Positions 27,015 through 37,582 are shown, counted from the stretch's first letter. The stretch: 41,621 nucleotides of DNA from a bacterium (GCA_030655055.1 JAURWH010000046.1:1-41621), one strand, 5' to 3'. The notes: a model not told the origin generated them from the letters alone. Numbers and translations are program-made.

Positions 27015-27106
27015 AATATCACCTTCCTTGGCATTATGTTCCAATATGGAACTATGTGCATTCTTCAACCCTCGGTAGTCCCCGGGAATCAACTATAACC
27101 AATAGC

Positions 27107-28048
27107 TTAATAAGGACCAAGGAATCTCTCACCATTAAAGTGTATTAAATGAGAAGGATTATCGGCAACCCACACCTCTGTTTCCCATGCTATATCTCCA
27201 AGATACCTTGCCATTATAGACCGATTAGGGAAGCAGGTAATAAATACAAGTGGTGCTTTTGATTTTGAAAATAAAGCAGCTAACTCTTCATGCCTTTTGC
27301 TGTCCACTGGACCATGGCTGGTGACAGATTCAACAAGAATCAACCACTTCTTTTCTTCATGGTATAATACCACATCTGGCATCTTGCCATGTGAATCAAT
27401 CTTAACACCTAAATTAGCCAAAAATTCCTCATCAAAATAGCCCCATTTATTGCCAGTGTCACCAGCATAGATTAATACACCACTAGGAACAAAACGAGAA
27501 GCAAACTCCTCAATAATCGCCTTAATTAATTCGTTATGCTTCCCAGGGCTTAATTTTATGTTCTTGCCCTTCGCCAACCGAACGGGAACAAGTTGATACG
27601 CTCGTTCACTAGCATAACGTTGGGCGAGGGATTTGCTTTGCGATAAATATTTACCCAATGCTGTCGGCCATCTCGAAGATCCGTAGGTACGCAGCAACAA
27701 TAGCATTTTAGGTGCTATTTGATATACCGCTTTGGGACTGTTAACGGATCGGGATGCGTCATCTGGATTATACAAAGCAATGCCAGCAGCAACGAACTGA
27801 TGGATTGTTTGTCTCCGAAATGTTTCTCGCGTATTGGGTTTATATTTTTTCCCATAATGAGATCGAGCCCAATCCATAATTGGTGTTATGCCAATCAAGG
27901 GGTTTTCTGCCTCAACCCATTTCTTACCAGGAGAGAGATTCAACAAGGCCAACAAACAAAGAGCGGAACGTTCATTCTGTTGGGCACGAGGCAATCCCAG
28001 AGAAGACAGAACCTTAAGGGAGGCAGAAATATTGCTTATTGGTCTCAT
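27107..28048 (-). CDS. Type II restriction endonuclease, BsuBI/PstI family
   Basis: The 313-residue protein matches the BsuBI/PstI restriction endonuclease family in length and layout. It has an N-terminal helical region (NERSALCLLALLNLSPGKKW; RETFRRQTIHQFVAAGIALYNPD). The C-terminal nuclease part carries GDTGNK (196-201) and PDVVLYHEEKKWLILVESV, with PD at 224-225 and E240 as the probable metal-binding residues. Characterised members cut CTGCAG; specificity here is inferred only. The ATG overlaps the methyltransferase stop (ATGA), so expression is coupled, with the methylase first. The gene is strikingly AT-rich beside its ribosomal neighbours, a sign of transfer. It appears intact. Confidence 0.88.
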   Translation of the reverse strand: MRPISNISASLKVLSSLGLPRAQQNERSALCLLALLNLSPGKKWVEAENPLIGITPIMDWARSHYGKKYKPNTRETFRRQTIHQFVAAGIALYNPDDASRSVNSPKAVYQIAPKMLLLLRTYGSSRWPTALGKYLSQSKSLAQRYASERAYQLVPVRLAKGKNIKLSPGKHNELIKAIIEEFASRFVPSGVLIYAGDTGNKWGYFDEEFLANLGVKIDSHGKMPDVVLYHEEKKWLILVESVTSHGPVDSKRHEELAALFSKSKAPLVFITCFPNRSIMARYLGDIAWETEVWVADNPSHLIHFNGERFLGPY

Positions 28049-29514
28049 AGTATGTCCTTAATTTCATTATCAACTGATTCTTGTGAAAATCGCTGTTGAT
28101 TCTTTGCCCATCTACCAAGTTTTTCCAAAAGCAACCGACTGGGATATTTAAGCTGCTTAAGGTCGGTAGCATTGACTTGTGTATGCCCGCTAAATTTACG
28201 AAAATGCTCATCAATAAGCGTCGAGTTCAAATAAACGGCCAATCCACGAGCGATCAATTCCGTAAGACCTTGCCTGGCATGATGGAACACGTTTAAATGA
28301 TTTTCAAAACCAATGTATTTTGAGTTAGATATATTCGGGGTTACAACATTAGCAACTATCCTTCGTTTTTCTTCTTTCGATGAAAATCTACGGGTCATAG
28401 TGTAATAACCATTGGGATATAGCCATTTCTTTGTTTCCGGGGTTAAATTTATTGCATTAGGTTTTTTACATGTTTTCTTTGGCCATTCTATCGATTTTTC
28501 TCCGAAATGACAAGGATAAAGCAAGGGGACCGAATGGGACGTGGGCATATCGGTGATAAATTGATCAACACGAAAATCCACCACAGGACCAGTGGATACT
28601 TCTATGTTAAGGTCAGCAAGAGTGTTATCAAACGGCAATGATGATGACGTGTTCAAACCGTTATGTACTGTTGGAATATGTATGAATCTTTCTTGATCGC
28701 CCGGATTAACAATGTTTGAAAATTGGTGTTCAGCAATATGATAGTCAATAAACTGATCATCCGTGGATGTAGATACGACTACATTTCCTTGGCGAGCAGA
28801 GCATTCAAGCAATATAACAACATTCTCTTGAAGAACCTTGTCATCCTTAAACGCCTGATCCCTAGAAATAAAAAGGTGAATATGTTTTAATGCCGCCTTC
28901 TTGAATATTAATTCACGAAAAGGCCGATAGTATGGGCCATTGCAAAAACTACGTGGGATTATCGCAACGATATGACCGCCAGGCCTCATTAATCCTATTG
29001 TCAGAGCAACAAACGCAGAATATAAATTAACGGTTTCTATGCCAACTTGTCGAAGTAAGTGACGATGACGCGAATCGCTATTAATTTTCCTGTATGGCGG
29101 ATTAAGTATGGCATGAGTATAACGAGGCCCATTGCCAAATGCCAGCATATGAGCAGCGTCTTCAATAAAATCATGTTCAAGTATATTAACTTTGCAACAG
29201 TGAGGATTTGCAAATATTGATAATGACTTATTTAAATGTTTCCGAAGGGTGCTATCAATTTCATATGCTGTAACCTCAATATGTTTGGCAGAAAACTCTT
29301 GCGACTTCCATCGATGTAAAAAAGCAGTTGCTAACGAACCAACCCCCGCACCGGCATCAAGCAGATGCATTGAAGCCTCGTTACCCACAGGAAATAATGA
29401 GGCCATATAATTGGCTATCGTACTGGGCGTCAGGAATTGGCCCAAATGGACTTTGGTCATGTGATCAAGCCCATTTGATGCTTCAATGCGTATTTGGTCA
29501 ATTTGAGTTAACAT
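28045..29514 (-). CDS. Adenine-specific DNA methyltransferase, M.BsuBI/M.PstI type
   Basis: This 489-residue protein is the modification partner of the downstream endonuclease. Motif X is GQFLTP (25-30), motif I is LLDAGAGVGSL (about 51-61, SAM binding) and motif IV is NPPY (138-141, N6-adenine transfer). The order X-I-IV followed by a C-terminal target-recognition region is that of gamma-class m6A methylases, as in M.PstI and M.BsuBI (about 500 residues). It starts about 20 bases after its promoter with no Shine-Dalgarno site, which suggests leaderless-like or weakly initiated translation. It has a low GC content like the nuclease gene. It would protect the host sites, probably CTGCAG. Confidence 0.9.
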   Translation of the reverse strand: MLTQIDQIRIEASNGLDHMTKVHLGQFLTPSTIANYMASLFPVGNEASMHLLDAGAGVGSLATAFLHRWKSQEFSAKHIEVTAYEIDSTLRKHLNKSLSIFANPHCCKVNILEHDFIEDAAHMLAFGNGPRYTHAILNPPYRKINSDSRHRHLLRQVGIETVNLYSAFVALTIGLMRPGGHIVAIIPRSFCNGPYYRPFRELIFKKAALKHIHLFISRDQAFKDDKVLQENVVILLECSARQGNVVVSTSTDDQFIDYHIAEHQFSNIVNPGDQERFIHIPTVHNGLNTSSSLPFDNTLADLNIEVSTGPVVDFRVDQFITDMPTSHSVPLLYPCHFGEKSIEWPKKTCKKPNAINLTPETKKWLYPNGYYTMTRRFSSKEEKRRIVANVVTPNISNSKYIGFENHLNVFHHARQGLTELIARGLAVYLNSTLIDEHFRKFSGHTQVNATDLKQLKYPSRLLLEKLGRWAKNQQRFSQESVDNEIKDIL

Positions 29515-29538
29515 ATTTATTTCGTTTTTCTACTATTG

Positions 29539-29567
29539 ATTATAATTGGTAATCATCACATTGTCAA
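29539..29567 (-). promoter_or_regulatory. Near-consensus promoter of the restriction-modification cassette
   Basis: On the minus strand a perfect -35 box TTGACA (29562-29567) and a perfect -10 box TATAAT (29539-29544) are 17 bases apart. The start point would fall about 20 bases before the methylase ATG. An inverted repeat TGATTA...TAATCA straddles the -10 box (29537-29555), a possible operator. Confidence 0.85.
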
Positions 29568-29615
29568 TCTGATAATATACCTTAGGCATGACAATATTTT
29601 CCAATGCCATATAAG

Positions 29616-29654
29616 TCAAAACCAAGCCCCGCCAAACAGGTGTTGGCGGGGCTT
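29616..29654 (-). terminator. Intrinsic terminator after rpoC
   Basis: A perfect 12-bp stem AAGCCCCGCCAA / TTGGCGGGGCTT (29624-29635 with 29643-29654), 7-base loop, is followed on the minus strand by GGTTTTGACTTAT. It lies about 22 bases past the rpoC stop codon. The T-tract is modest, so some read-through into the cassette is possible. Confidence 0.85.
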
Positions 29655-29675
29655 TTGATTTGAATATGAAAATAA

Positions 29676-32600
29676 CTATTTCTCTGCCGGCTGTTCCTGG
29701 GGTTGCTCCTCCTCGATCTTGAAGTTGCGGTAGCGCCGGATCCCGGTCCCGGCCGGGATCAGCCGGCCCACTATCACATTCTCCTTTAAGCCCAGCAGCG
29801 GGTCCGATTTTCCCTGGACCGCGGCTTCGGTCAGGACCCTGGTGGTCTCCTGGAAGGAGGCCGCCGAGACCCAGCTGGAGGTCGACAGCGCGGACTTGGT
29901 GATGCCCATCAGCAGCGATTCGAAAGTGGCCGGACGCCCTCCCTCGTGCAGCACCCGCTCGTTCTCCTCGCGCACCGAGGCTTTGTCCACCTGGTCGCCC
30001 TCGATGTAGATGGTGTCGCCCGGATCCTGGACCCGCACCTTCTGCAGCATCTGGCGCACTATCACCTCGATGTGCTTGTCGTTGATGGCCACGCCGTTCA
30101 GCCGGTAGACCTCCTGGATCTCGTTGACCAGGTAGACCTGGACCGCGGCCGTGCCCCGGATCCGCAGGATGTCGTGGGGATTGATGGAGCCCTCCGTTAT
30201 CTTTTCCCCGGCCTTGACCTTGTCGCCGTCCCGGACGTAGAGATGCTTGTTCAACGGGATCAGATAGGCCCGCTCCTCGCCGTTCTCGTTGCGGACCAGG
30301 ACCGTTCGCTGGCCCTTGGCGATCTCGCCCAGCTTGATCCGGCCGTCGATCTCGGAGACCACCGAGGGATCGGCCGGCTTGCGGGCTTCGAACAGCTCGG
30401 CCACCCGGGGCAGACCGGCCGTGATGTCTCGGGTCTTGGATATCTCGCGCGAGGTCTTGGCCAGGAACTCTCCGGCCGCTATCACCTGCCCGTTCTGGGC
30501 CATGATCCGGGCCCCGATGGGGATGGGGTAGCTGGACAGGCTCTTGCCCCGCTTGTCTATGATGTTGATATGGGGATAAAGGTTCTTGTTCTTGTCCTTG
30601 CTCTCGATCACCACCGGACGGCGCATCCCGGTTATTTCGTCGAACTCCTCGGAGATGGTGACGTCGGGGATCATGTCGGCGAACTGGATGGCGCCGGAGT
30701 GCTCGGCCAGGATGACGGCGGTGTGGGGATCCCACTCGAACAGGGTGTCGCCGGGGGCCACCTTGGCTTGGTCGGCGGCCTTAAGCACCGAGGCGTAAGG
30801 CACGCTGTAGCGGGTCTTGGCCCCGGGTTTCTCGCCGTGGAGGATGATCTCGCCGTCGCGGTTGATGACCACCACCTCGCCGGTTTCCTTGGCGATGGTC
30901 TCCAGCGACTTGAACTCCAGGGTTCCCGGGATCTTGGCCGAGACCTTGGACTGGGCCGCGATCCGGGCCGCGGTGCCTCCGATGTGGAAGGTGCGCAGGG
31001 TCAGCTGGGTGCCCGGCTCGCCGATGGACTGGGCGGCCATCACTCCGGTGGCCTCTCCCATGTCCACTATCCGGCCGGTGGCCAGGTTGCGCCCGTAGCA
31101 CTTGCGGCACAGGCCGCGCTTGGCCTCGCAGGTCAGAACCGAACGGATCCGGATCTTCTCGATGCCGGCCTCGGACAATTCCTCGGCCGCGTCCTCGGTG
31201 ATCTCCTCGCCCGAGGACACTATCATCTCGCCGGTGATGGGGTTGATCACGTCCTCCATGGCCACCCGTCCCAGCACCCGGTCCCTAAGCGACTCGATGA
31301 TCTCTTCGCCTTCCTTGAGGGCGCCCCGGTCCTCGCCCATGATGGTGCCGCAGTCCTCTTCGGTGATGATGATATCCTGGGCCACATCCACCAGGCGGCG
31401 GGTCAGGTACCCGGCCTCGGAGGTCTTGAGGGCGGTGTCGGCCAGTCCCTTGCGGGCTCCGTGGGTGGAGATGAAGTACTCCACAATGGTCAGGCCTTCC
31501 CGCAGGTTGTTGATGATGGGGGTCTCGATGATCTCCTGTCCGGTCAGGCGCTTCTGGGGCTTGGACATCAGTCCCCTCATCCCGCCCAGCTGGCGCACCT
31601 GCTCCCGGCTGCCCCGGGCCCCGGAATCCAACATCATGAACACCGGATTGAAGCCCTGGCGGTCGTCGGCCAGACGTTTGATCAGGGCCTCGGTCACCTG
31701 GTTGTTGACGTGGGTCCAGGTGTCGATCACCTTGTTGTAGCGCTCGGTGTCGGTGATCACGCCCTTGCGGTACTGGCCCAGGATCTTCTCGGTGGCCTCG
31801 ATCCCCTTCTTGACCAGTCCCTCCTTCTCGGCCGGCACGATTACGTCGGAAAGGCTGATGGTCACCCCGGCCTGGGTGGCATAGGTGAAGCCCATCTTCT
31901 TGACCTCGTCCATGAACATGGCGGTCTTGAAGTTGCCCAGCTTGCGGAAGGACTGCATGGCCATCTTGTCGATGGCCTTCTTGTCCAAAGTATCGTTGAC
32001 GTAGCCCAGCTCCGGGGGAACTATCTGGTTGAAGATCACCCGGCCGGCGGTGGTCTCTATCTTGCGGTCGTTGACCTTGATCTGGATCTTGGCGTGCAGG
32101 GCCAGAATTCCGTTCTCGTAGGCCAGCATCACCTCGTTCTGGTCGGTGAAGGCCTTGCCCTCGCCCTTGACCCCGGCCCGGGGCTTGGTCAGGTAATAGC
32201 AGCCGATGACGATGTCCTGCCTGGGGGTGATCACCGGGCGGCCCGAGGCCGGCGACAGCACGTTGTTGGTGGAAAGCATCAGGGTGGCGGCCTCGATCTG
32301 GGCCTCGTAGGAAAGCGGCACGTGGACCGCCATCTGGTCCCCGTCGAAGTCGGCGTTGAAGGCCTCGCAGACCAGGGGGTGGATCCGGATGGCCTTGCCC
32401 TCGATCAGCACCGGCTCAAAGGCCTGGATGCCCAGGCGGTGCAGGGTGGGGGCCCGGTTCAGCAGCACCGGATGCTCCTTGACGATCTCTTCCAGGATCT
32501 CCCAGACCCCGGGCTTTTCCTTTTCCACCAGGCGCTTGGCGCTCTTGACGCTCTGGACGTAGCCTTTTTCCTCCAGCTTTTTCAGGATGAAGGGTTTGAA

Positions 32601-33734
32601 CAGTTCCAGGGCCATGCTCTTGGGAAGGCCGCACTGGTAGGGTTTCAGCTCGGGGCCGACCACGATCACCGAGCGGCCGGAATAGTCCACCCGCTTGCCC
32701 AGCAGGTTCTGGCGGAACCGTCCCTGCTTGCCGCGCAGGATCTCGGACAGGCTCTTCAGCTCGCGGTTGCCCCGGCCCTTCAGGGCCCGGGAGCGGCGTC
32801 CGTTGTCGAACAGGGCGTCCACCGCCTCCTGCAGCATCCGCTTTTCGTTGCGCAGGATGATCTCCGGGGCCCGCATGTCGATGATCTTCTTCAGCCGGTT
32901 GTTGCGGGTGATGACCCGGCGGTAGAGGTCGTTCAGGTCGGAGGTGGCGAAGCGCCCTCCCTCCAGCGGCACCAAGGGACGCAGGTCCGGCGGGATCACC
33001 GGGATGGCCGAAAGGATCATCCACTCCGGGCGGTTGCCCGACTTGCGGAAGGCCTCCACTATCCGGAGCCGCTTCAAGACGTTCTTCTTGACCTCGGCCG
33101 AAACCTCCAGCCTCAAGCGGGAGCGCAGTTCGGCCGACAGGTCGTCGATGTTGATCTCCTTGAGCAGTTCCCGGATGGCCTCGGCTCCCATATGGGCGAT
33201 GAAGTCCTTGCCGTATTCCTCCTCGGCCTTGATGCACTGGTCCTCGTTGATCAACTCCTTCTTCTTGAATCCCGAGGAACCGGGCTCGATCACGATGTAG
33301 CTTTCGTAGTACAGCACCCGTTCCAGGTCCCGGATGGAGACGTCCAAAAGCTGCCCGATCCGCGAGGGCAGGGACTTGAAATACCAGATGTGGGCCACCG
33401 GCACCGCCAGGTCTATGTGCCCCATCCGTTCCCGGCGGACCCGGGACAGTGTGACCTCCACCCCGCAGCGGTCGCAGATCACGCCCTTGAAGCGGATCTT
33501 TTTGTATTTGCCGCAGTTGCACTCCCAGTCCTTGGTGGGCCCGAATATCTTCTCGCAGAACAGGCCGTCCCGTTCCGGCTTAAAGGTGCGGTAGTTGATG
33601 GTCTCGGGCTTGGTCACCTCTCCCAGCGACCAGCCGTGTATGATCTCCGGGGAGGCCAGCTTCAGCTTGATGAAGTCGAAATCGGTGGCCCTGACCTCCA
33701 TCTCTCCGGTATTGGCAGTTCTTTCGGGGGTCAT
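29676..33734 (-). CDS. rpoC: DNA-directed RNA polymerase beta' subunit
   Basis: Beta' carries the catalytic Mg site. The 1352 residues include the N-terminal zinc motif (C72, C74, C87, C90 in ECNCGKYKK...VICDRC) and the absolutely conserved [15 protein letters not shown] with the three catalytic aspartates at about residue 461. The second zinc motif is [13 protein letters not shown], following EEDCGT. The chain ends in a short Glu/Gln-rich tail. AAGGAGG lies eight bases before the ATG, and the rpoB stop is three bases upstream. Length resembles Gram-negative beta' without large lineage-specific insertions that I could see. A terminator follows directly. Confidence 0.98.
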   Translation of the reverse strand: MTPERTANTGEMEVRATDFDFIKLKLASPEIIHGWSLGEVTKPETINYRTFKPERDGLFCEKIFGPTKDWECNCGKYKKIRFKGVICDRCGVEVTLSRVRRERMGHIDLAVPVAHIWYFKSLPSRIGQLLDVSIRDLERVLYYESYIVIEPGSSGFKKKELINEDQCIKAEEEYGKDFIAHMGAEAIRELLKEINIDDLSAELRSRLRLEVSAEVKKNVLKRLRIVEAFRKSGNRPEWMILSAIPVIPPDLRPLVPLEGGRFATSDLNDLYRRVITRNNRLKKIIDMRAPEIILRNEKRMLQEAVDALFDNGRRSRALKGRGNRELKSLSEILRGKQGRFRQNLLGKRVDYSGRSVIVVGPELKPYQCGLPKSMALELFKPFILKKLEEKGYVQSVKSAKRLVEKEKPGVWEILEEIVKEHPVLLNRAPTLHRLGIQAFEPVLIEGKAIRIHPLVCEAFNADFDGDQMAVHVPLSYEAQIEAATLMLSTNNVLSPASGRPVITPRQDIVIGCYYLTKPRAGVKGEGKAFTDQNEVMLAYENGILALHAKIQIKVNDRKIETTAGRVIFNQIVPPELGYVNDTLDKKAIDKMAMQSFRKLGNFKTAMFMDEVKKMGFTYATQAGVTISLSDVIVPAEKEGLVKKGIEATEKILGQYRKGVITDTERYNKVIDTWTHVNNQVTEALIKRLADDRQGFNPVFMMLDSGARGSREQVRQLGGMRGLMSKPQKRLTGQEIIETPIINNLREGLTIVEYFISTHGARKGLADTALKTSEAGYLTRRLVDVAQDIIITEEDCGTIMGEDRGALKEGEEIIESLRDRVLGRVAMEDVINPITGEMIVSSGEEITEDAAEELSEAGIEKIRIRSVLTCEAKRGLCRKCYGRNLATGRIVDMGEATGVMAAQSIGEPGTQLTLRTFHIGGTAARIAAQSKVSAKIPGTLEFKSLETIAKETGEVVVINRDGEIILHGEKPGAKTRYSVPYASVLKAADQAKVAPGDTLFEWDPHTAVILAEHSGAIQFADMIPDVTISEEFDEITGMRRPVVIESKDKNKNLYPHINIIDKRGKSLSSYPIPIGARIMAQNGQVIAAGEFLAKTSREISKTRDITAGLPRVAELFEARKPADPSVVSEIDGRIKLGEIAKGQRTVLVRNENGEERAYLIPLNKHLYVRDGDKVKAGEKITEGSINPHDILRIRGTAAVQVYLVNEIQEVYRLNGVAINDKHIEVIVRQMLQKVRVQDPGDTIYIEGDQVDKASVREENERVLHEGGRPATFESLLMGITKSALSTSSWVSAASFQETTRVLTEAAVQGKSDPLLGLKENVIVGRLIPAGTGIRRYRNFKIEEEQPQEQPAEK

Positions 33735-33737
33735 CGC

Positions 33738-36700
33738 TTAGTCCTCCTTATACAGTTGAACGTCCAGGCACAGGCCCCTCAGTTCGTTTACCAGCACCTC
33801 AAAGCAGGCCGGGGTGCCGGGCTCGGGCAGGTTGTCTCCCTTGACGATGGCCTCGTAGACCCGCTGTCTTCCCTGGACATCGTCGGACTTGACGGTCAGT
33901 ATCTCCTGCAGGGTGTAGGCCGCCCCGTATGATTCCAGGGCCCAGACCTCCATCTCACCGAAACGCTGGCCGCCGAAATGGGCCTTGCCTCCCAGGGGTT
34001 GCTGGGTGATAAGGGAATAGGGCCCGATGGACCGGGCGTGGATCTTGTCGTCCACCAGGTGGGATAGCTTGAGCATGTACATCACGCCCACCGTCACCGG
34101 CTCGTCGAACGACTGTCCGTTCCGGCCGTCATAGAGGGTGACCTTGCCGTGTTCGGGCAGGCCGGCCAGTTTCATCTCGGACTGGATCTCGGCGATGTTG
34201 GCCCCGTCGAAGATGGGGGTGGCCACCTTGAAGCCCAGGATCTGGGCGGCCCATCCCAGATGGGTCTCCAGCACCTGTCCCAGGTTCATGCGCGAAGGCA
34301 CGCCCAGCGGGTTCAGGATCATGTCCAGGGGCCGGCCGTCGGCCAGGTAGGGCATGTCCTCCTCGGGCACGATCCTGGCCAGCACGCCCTTGTTGCCGTG
34401 CCGTCCGGCCAGCTTGTCGCCCACCATCAGCTTGCGCTTGCGGGAGACGAAGACCTTGACCAGCTTGATGACGTCGGCCGGGAGCTCGTCGCCCCGCTCC
34501 ACTTTTTCCTTCTCGATCTGCAGCTCATACTGCACGGCTTCGATGGCCTTGCGGGCCGAATCCATCAGCTTGACGGCCTTGGCGCCCAAAGCAGAGTCTT
34601 CGCAGATCTGGGCCAGGTCCTCCAGGGGGGTTCTTTCAAATTTTATCTCGTCCAGCACCGCTTCCGACAGGCGCTGCCCCTTGCGGGCCAGCAGTTTTTC
34701 CCCGTCCTTCAGGGTCTGGTTGCAGGGCTGGTCCAGCAGCAGTTCCCGGATCCTGCGGTCGCGCTCGTTCTTGATCCGTTCGGAACGCTTCCGGGCCTCC
34801 TTCTGCATCTCTTCAATCTTGCGCTTTTCCTCCTGGCTGCTCCTGCGGTCCTGGCTCTTGCGGGAGAAGACCTTGACATCGCAGACTATCCCGTCCATGC
34901 CCGGAGGCGCCTTGAGCGAGGTGTCCTTGAAGTCCCCGGCCTTGTCGCCGAAGATGGCCCGGAGCAGTTTTTCCTCGGGGGTCGGCTCGGTCTCGCCCTT
35001 GGGGGTCACCTTGCCCACCAGAATGTCGCCGGCCTCCACCCGGGCGCCTATGCGGATGATGCCGTTCTCGTCCAGGTCTTTCACCGCCTCCTCGCCCACG
35101 TTGGGTATCTCCCGGGTCACTTCCTCCGGCCCCCGCTTGGTGTCCCGCACAAAGCACTCGAAATTCTCGATGTGGACCGAGGTGAACTTGTCATCCTGGA
35201 CCATCTTGTCGGAGATGATGATGGCGTCCTCGAAATTGAAGCCCGACCAGGGCAAAAAGCCCACCAGGCAGTTGATGCCCAGAGCCAGCTCGCCCCCCTC
35301 GGTGGATGAGCCGTCGGCGATGACCTCGCCCTTCTTGACGACCTCTCCCTCGCGGACTATGGGCTTGTGGTTGAGGCAGGTGTCCTGGTTGGAGCGGCGG
35401 AACTTGGTGAGATGATAAACGTCGTACTGGCTGTCCTTCAGGAAATCCACCTCGGCGATGTCGGTCTTGGCCGGCCGGATGAAAACACAGTCGGCGGTGA
35501 CCTTTTCCACCACCCCGTCCCGCTTGCAGAGCACCATGGTCCCGGAGTCCACCGCCGCCTTGCCCTCCAGCCCGGTGCCCACCACCGGCGACTGGGGCTT
35601 AAGCAGGGGGACCGCCTGGCACTGCATGTTGGAGCCCATCAGGGCCCGGTTGGCGTCGTCATGCTCCAGGAAGGGGATCAAGGCGGCCGAAAGGCTCACC
35701 AGCTGCTGGGGCGAAACGTCCATGTAGTGGACCTCCTGGGCCTTGGCCCGGGGAAAGGTCTCGCGGTAGCGGCTCAGGGCCTGTTCTCCCAGGATCTTCC
35801 CGCCGTCGTCCACCGGGGTGTTGGCCTGGGCGATGGTGAACTGGTCCTCCTCGTTGGCCGAGAGGTAGTCCACCTCTCCGGTCAGCTTGCCGTTCTTAAG
35901 CTTGCGGTAGGGCGTTTCCAGAAAGCCCAGCTCGTTCACCCGGGCAAAGCAGGCCAGGGATGCGATCAGCCCGATGTTGGGTCCTTCCGGGGTCTCGATG
36001 GGGCACATCCGGCCGTAGTGGGTGTAATGCACGTCGCGGACCTCGAACCCGGCCCGTTCCCGGGTCAGGCCGCCTGGTCCCAGCGCCGAAAGGCGCCGCT
36101 TGTGCCGCAGCTCGGCCAGCGGATTGGGCTGGTCCAGGAACTGGGACAACTGGGAGGAGCTGAAAAAGCTGTTGACGGTGGAGGAGATGATGCGGGAGTT
36201 GACCAGGTCCTGGGGGGTGATGGAACCCTGTCCGTCCCACATGGCCATCCGCTCCCGGGTCATCCGGGCCATCCGGGAGAGCGCGGCCGAGAACTGGTTG
36301 GAGACCAGCTCGCCGACCCTCAAGATCCGGCGGTTGCCCAGATGATCGATGTCGTCCACTTCGCCCTGGTTCATTCTTAAGGACAGCAGGTAGCGGACCA
36401 CTTCCACAAAATCCTTCGGCCCCAGCACATTGGCGGTGGAGATCTCCTGCCCCAGCCTTTTGTTCAGCTGGTAGCGGCCCACCTTCTTCAGGTCGTAGCG
36501 CTTGCGGTCAAAGAACATCTTTTCGATCACCGCCTTGGAGAGCTCGGGGTTGATGGCGTCTCCGGGGTGAAGGATGTTGTAGATCTTGGAGAGGGCGTCC
36601 TCCTTGGAGCCCTTGTTGTTGTCGGCCAGCATGGTGCGGGGGATGATGGCCGGGTCCTTGACCGGATCGATGGCCACCACCTCCACCTTTTCCACCTTGG

Positions 36701-37508
36701 ACAGCTTGAGGGTGGCCAGGATCTCGGGGGTTATCTTGTGCCCGGCCTCGGCCAGCACTTCGCCGGTCTTGGGGGCGCTGACGTCGCTGAAAAGATAGCG
36801 GTCCAGGGCCTGCTTTTCCCCCGACAGGGAGATGGTCTCCGGCTGGTGGTAAAGGGAAAGCAGGGCCTTGTTGGTGGCAAAGCCCACCGCCCGCAGCAGC
36901 AGGGTGGCGTGGAACTTGCGGTGCTTGTCGATGGAGACCCACAGCAGATCGTTGGGGTCCAGGGTCAGCTTAAGCCAGGAACCGCGGTAGGGGATGATCT
37001 CGGCGGTGTAGATCCTTTTTCCCGAAGGATGGCTTTTTTCGGCGAAGAAGGCCCCGGGAGATCGGTGCAGCTGGCTGACCACCACCCGCTCGGCCCCGTT
37101 GATCACGAAGGTGCCGGTCTCGGTCATCAGCGGCACTTCGCCCAGGAAGACCTCCTTTTCCACCACTTCCTTGGGCTTGCCCTTGGGATCGCTGGGATCC
37201 TTAAGGGACAGCCTGAGGATGGACTTCAGCGGGGCGGCGTAGGTCATGTCGCGGTCGTGGCATTCGGAGATGGAATAGCGGGGCTTGCCCAGGCCGTAGG
37301 AGATGAAATCCATCGCCATCCGGTTCTGGGCGTCCTCGATGGGGAATATCTCGTTGAACACCGACTGCAGCCCTTCGTTCTTGCGTTTTTCCGGAGCCTG
37401 GTGCTCCTGCAAAAAGTCCTTGTAGGAATTGAGCTGCATGTCCAGCATGTTGGGCAGCTGGATCCCCGACTTTATTTTGGAATAATCTTTTCTTTTGACC
37501 GGCTTCAA
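33738..37508 (-). CDS. rpoB: DNA-directed RNA polymerase beta subunit
   Basis: The 1256-residue beta subunit starts from a TTG with AAGGAGG five to six bases upstream (MKPVKRKDYSKIKSGIQLPN). The rifampicin-contact region SSQLSQFLDQPNPL...LRHKRRLSALGPGGL keeps the wild-type Asp, His and Ser, so it reads as rifampicin-sensitive. Later landmarks include GFNFEDAIIIS, GRHGNKGV and the C-terminal GKAHFGGQRFGEMEVWALE. rpoC follows after three bases. The 290-base gap from rplL contains tandem terminator-like hairpins. Confidence 0.98.
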   Translation of the reverse strand: MKPVKRKDYSKIKSGIQLPNMLDMQLNSYKDFLQEHQAPEKRKNEGLQSVFNEIFPIEDAQNRMAMDFISYGLGKPRYSISECHDRDMTYAAPLKSILRLSLKDPSDPKGKPKEVVEKEVFLGEVPLMTETGTFVINGAERVVVSQLHRSPGAFFAEKSHPSGKRIYTAEIIPYRGSWLKLTLDPNDLLWVSIDKHRKFHATLLLRAVGFATNKALLSLYHQPETISLSGEKQALDRYLFSDVSAPKTGEVLAEAGHKITPEILATLKLSKVEKVEVVAIDPVKDPAIIPRTMLADNNKGSKEDALSKIYNILHPGDAINPELSKAVIEKMFFDRKRYDLKKVGRYQLNKRLGQEISTANVLGPKDFVEVVRYLLSLRMNQGEVDDIDHLGNRRILRVGELVSNQFSAALSRMARMTRERMAMWDGQGSITPQDLVNSRIISSTVNSFFSSSQLSQFLDQPNPLAELRHKRRLSALGPGGLTRERAGFEVRDVHYTHYGRMCPIETPEGPNIGLIASLACFARVNELGFLETPYRKLKNGKLTGEVDYLSANEEDQFTIAQANTPVDDGGKILGEQALSRYRETFPRAKAQEVHYMDVSPQQLVSLSAALIPFLEHDDANRALMGSNMQCQAVPLLKPQSPVVGTGLEGKAAVDSGTMVLCKRDGVVEKVTADCVFIRPAKTDIAEVDFLKDSQYDVYHLTKFRRSNQDTCLNHKPIVREGEVVKKGEVIADGSSTEGGELALGINCLVGFLPWSGFNFEDAIIISDKMVQDDKFTSVHIENFECFVRDTKRGPEEVTREIPNVGEEAVKDLDENGIIRIGARVEAGDILVGKVTPKGETEPTPEEKLLRAIFGDKAGDFKDTSLKAPPGMDGIVCDVKVFSRKSQDRRSSQEEKRKIEEMQKEARKRSERIKNERDRRIRELLLDQPCNQTLKDGEKLLARKGQRLSEAVLDEIKFERTPLEDLAQICEDSALGAKAVKLMDSARKAIEAVQYELQIEKEKVERGDELPADVIKLVKVFVSRKRKLMVGDKLAGRHGNKGVLARIVPEEDMPYLADGRPLDMILNPLGVPSRMNLGQVLETHLGWAAQILGFKVATPIFDGANIAEIQSEMKLAGLPEHGKVTLYDGRNGQSFDEPVTVGVMYMLKLSHLVDDKIHARSIGPYSLITQQPLGGKAHFGGQRFGEMEVWALESYGAAYTLQEILTVKSDDVQGRQRVYEAIVKGDNLPEPGTPACFEVLVNELRGLCLDVQLYKED

Positions 37509-37582
37509 AATAACCTCCTTGATTAAAGGGGTGTCTGGAATAAATAACCGATGTCAGATCTGGATCAGCCCGGACGGCGGGC

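Larger units (their letters stand above)
26650..27106 (-). other. Intergenic region between the R-M cassette and rpsL
   Basis: These 457 bases hold no supported gene. From high to low coordinates they contain the end-of-cassette terminator (26972-27014), an AT-rich stretch without recognisable features (about 26800-26970), the rpsL promoter (26768-26797), and a transcribed leader with a hairpin at 26699-26726 ahead of the rpsL start. The region is markedly AT-rich, like the cassette and unlike the ribosomal genes. Confidence 0.7.

Noticed and set aside
27107-29514. Depletion of CTGCAG sites as evidence of long-term restriction
   Set aside because: By hand I found at least 14 CTGCAG sites in the window (for example 3114, 7036, 10749, 26425, 34518, 40640), close to the roughly 13 expected from composition. 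No avoidance is visible, and the absence from the cassette itself is uninformative at its length and AT content.
27107-29514. A controller (C protein) gene or a third defence gene in the cassette
   Set aside because: No helix-turn-helix reading frame or other open frame of credible length exists upstream of the methylase or downstream of the nuclease.
29533-30735. A 400-codon minus-strand frame overlapping the 3' end of rpoC and the terminator
   Set aside because: It is an alternative frame of rpoC, rich in Arg/Gly/Pro, and runs through the terminator and the methylase promoter. No homology-like motif is visible.
29946-33932. A 1328-codon open frame on the plus strand opposite rpoC
   Set aside because: It is antisense to a certain rpoC gene, has the His/Gly/Leu/Asp-rich composition of a reverse-complement frame in GC-rich codon usage, and shows no domain or ribosome binding site. 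Similar long frames lie opposite rpoB.
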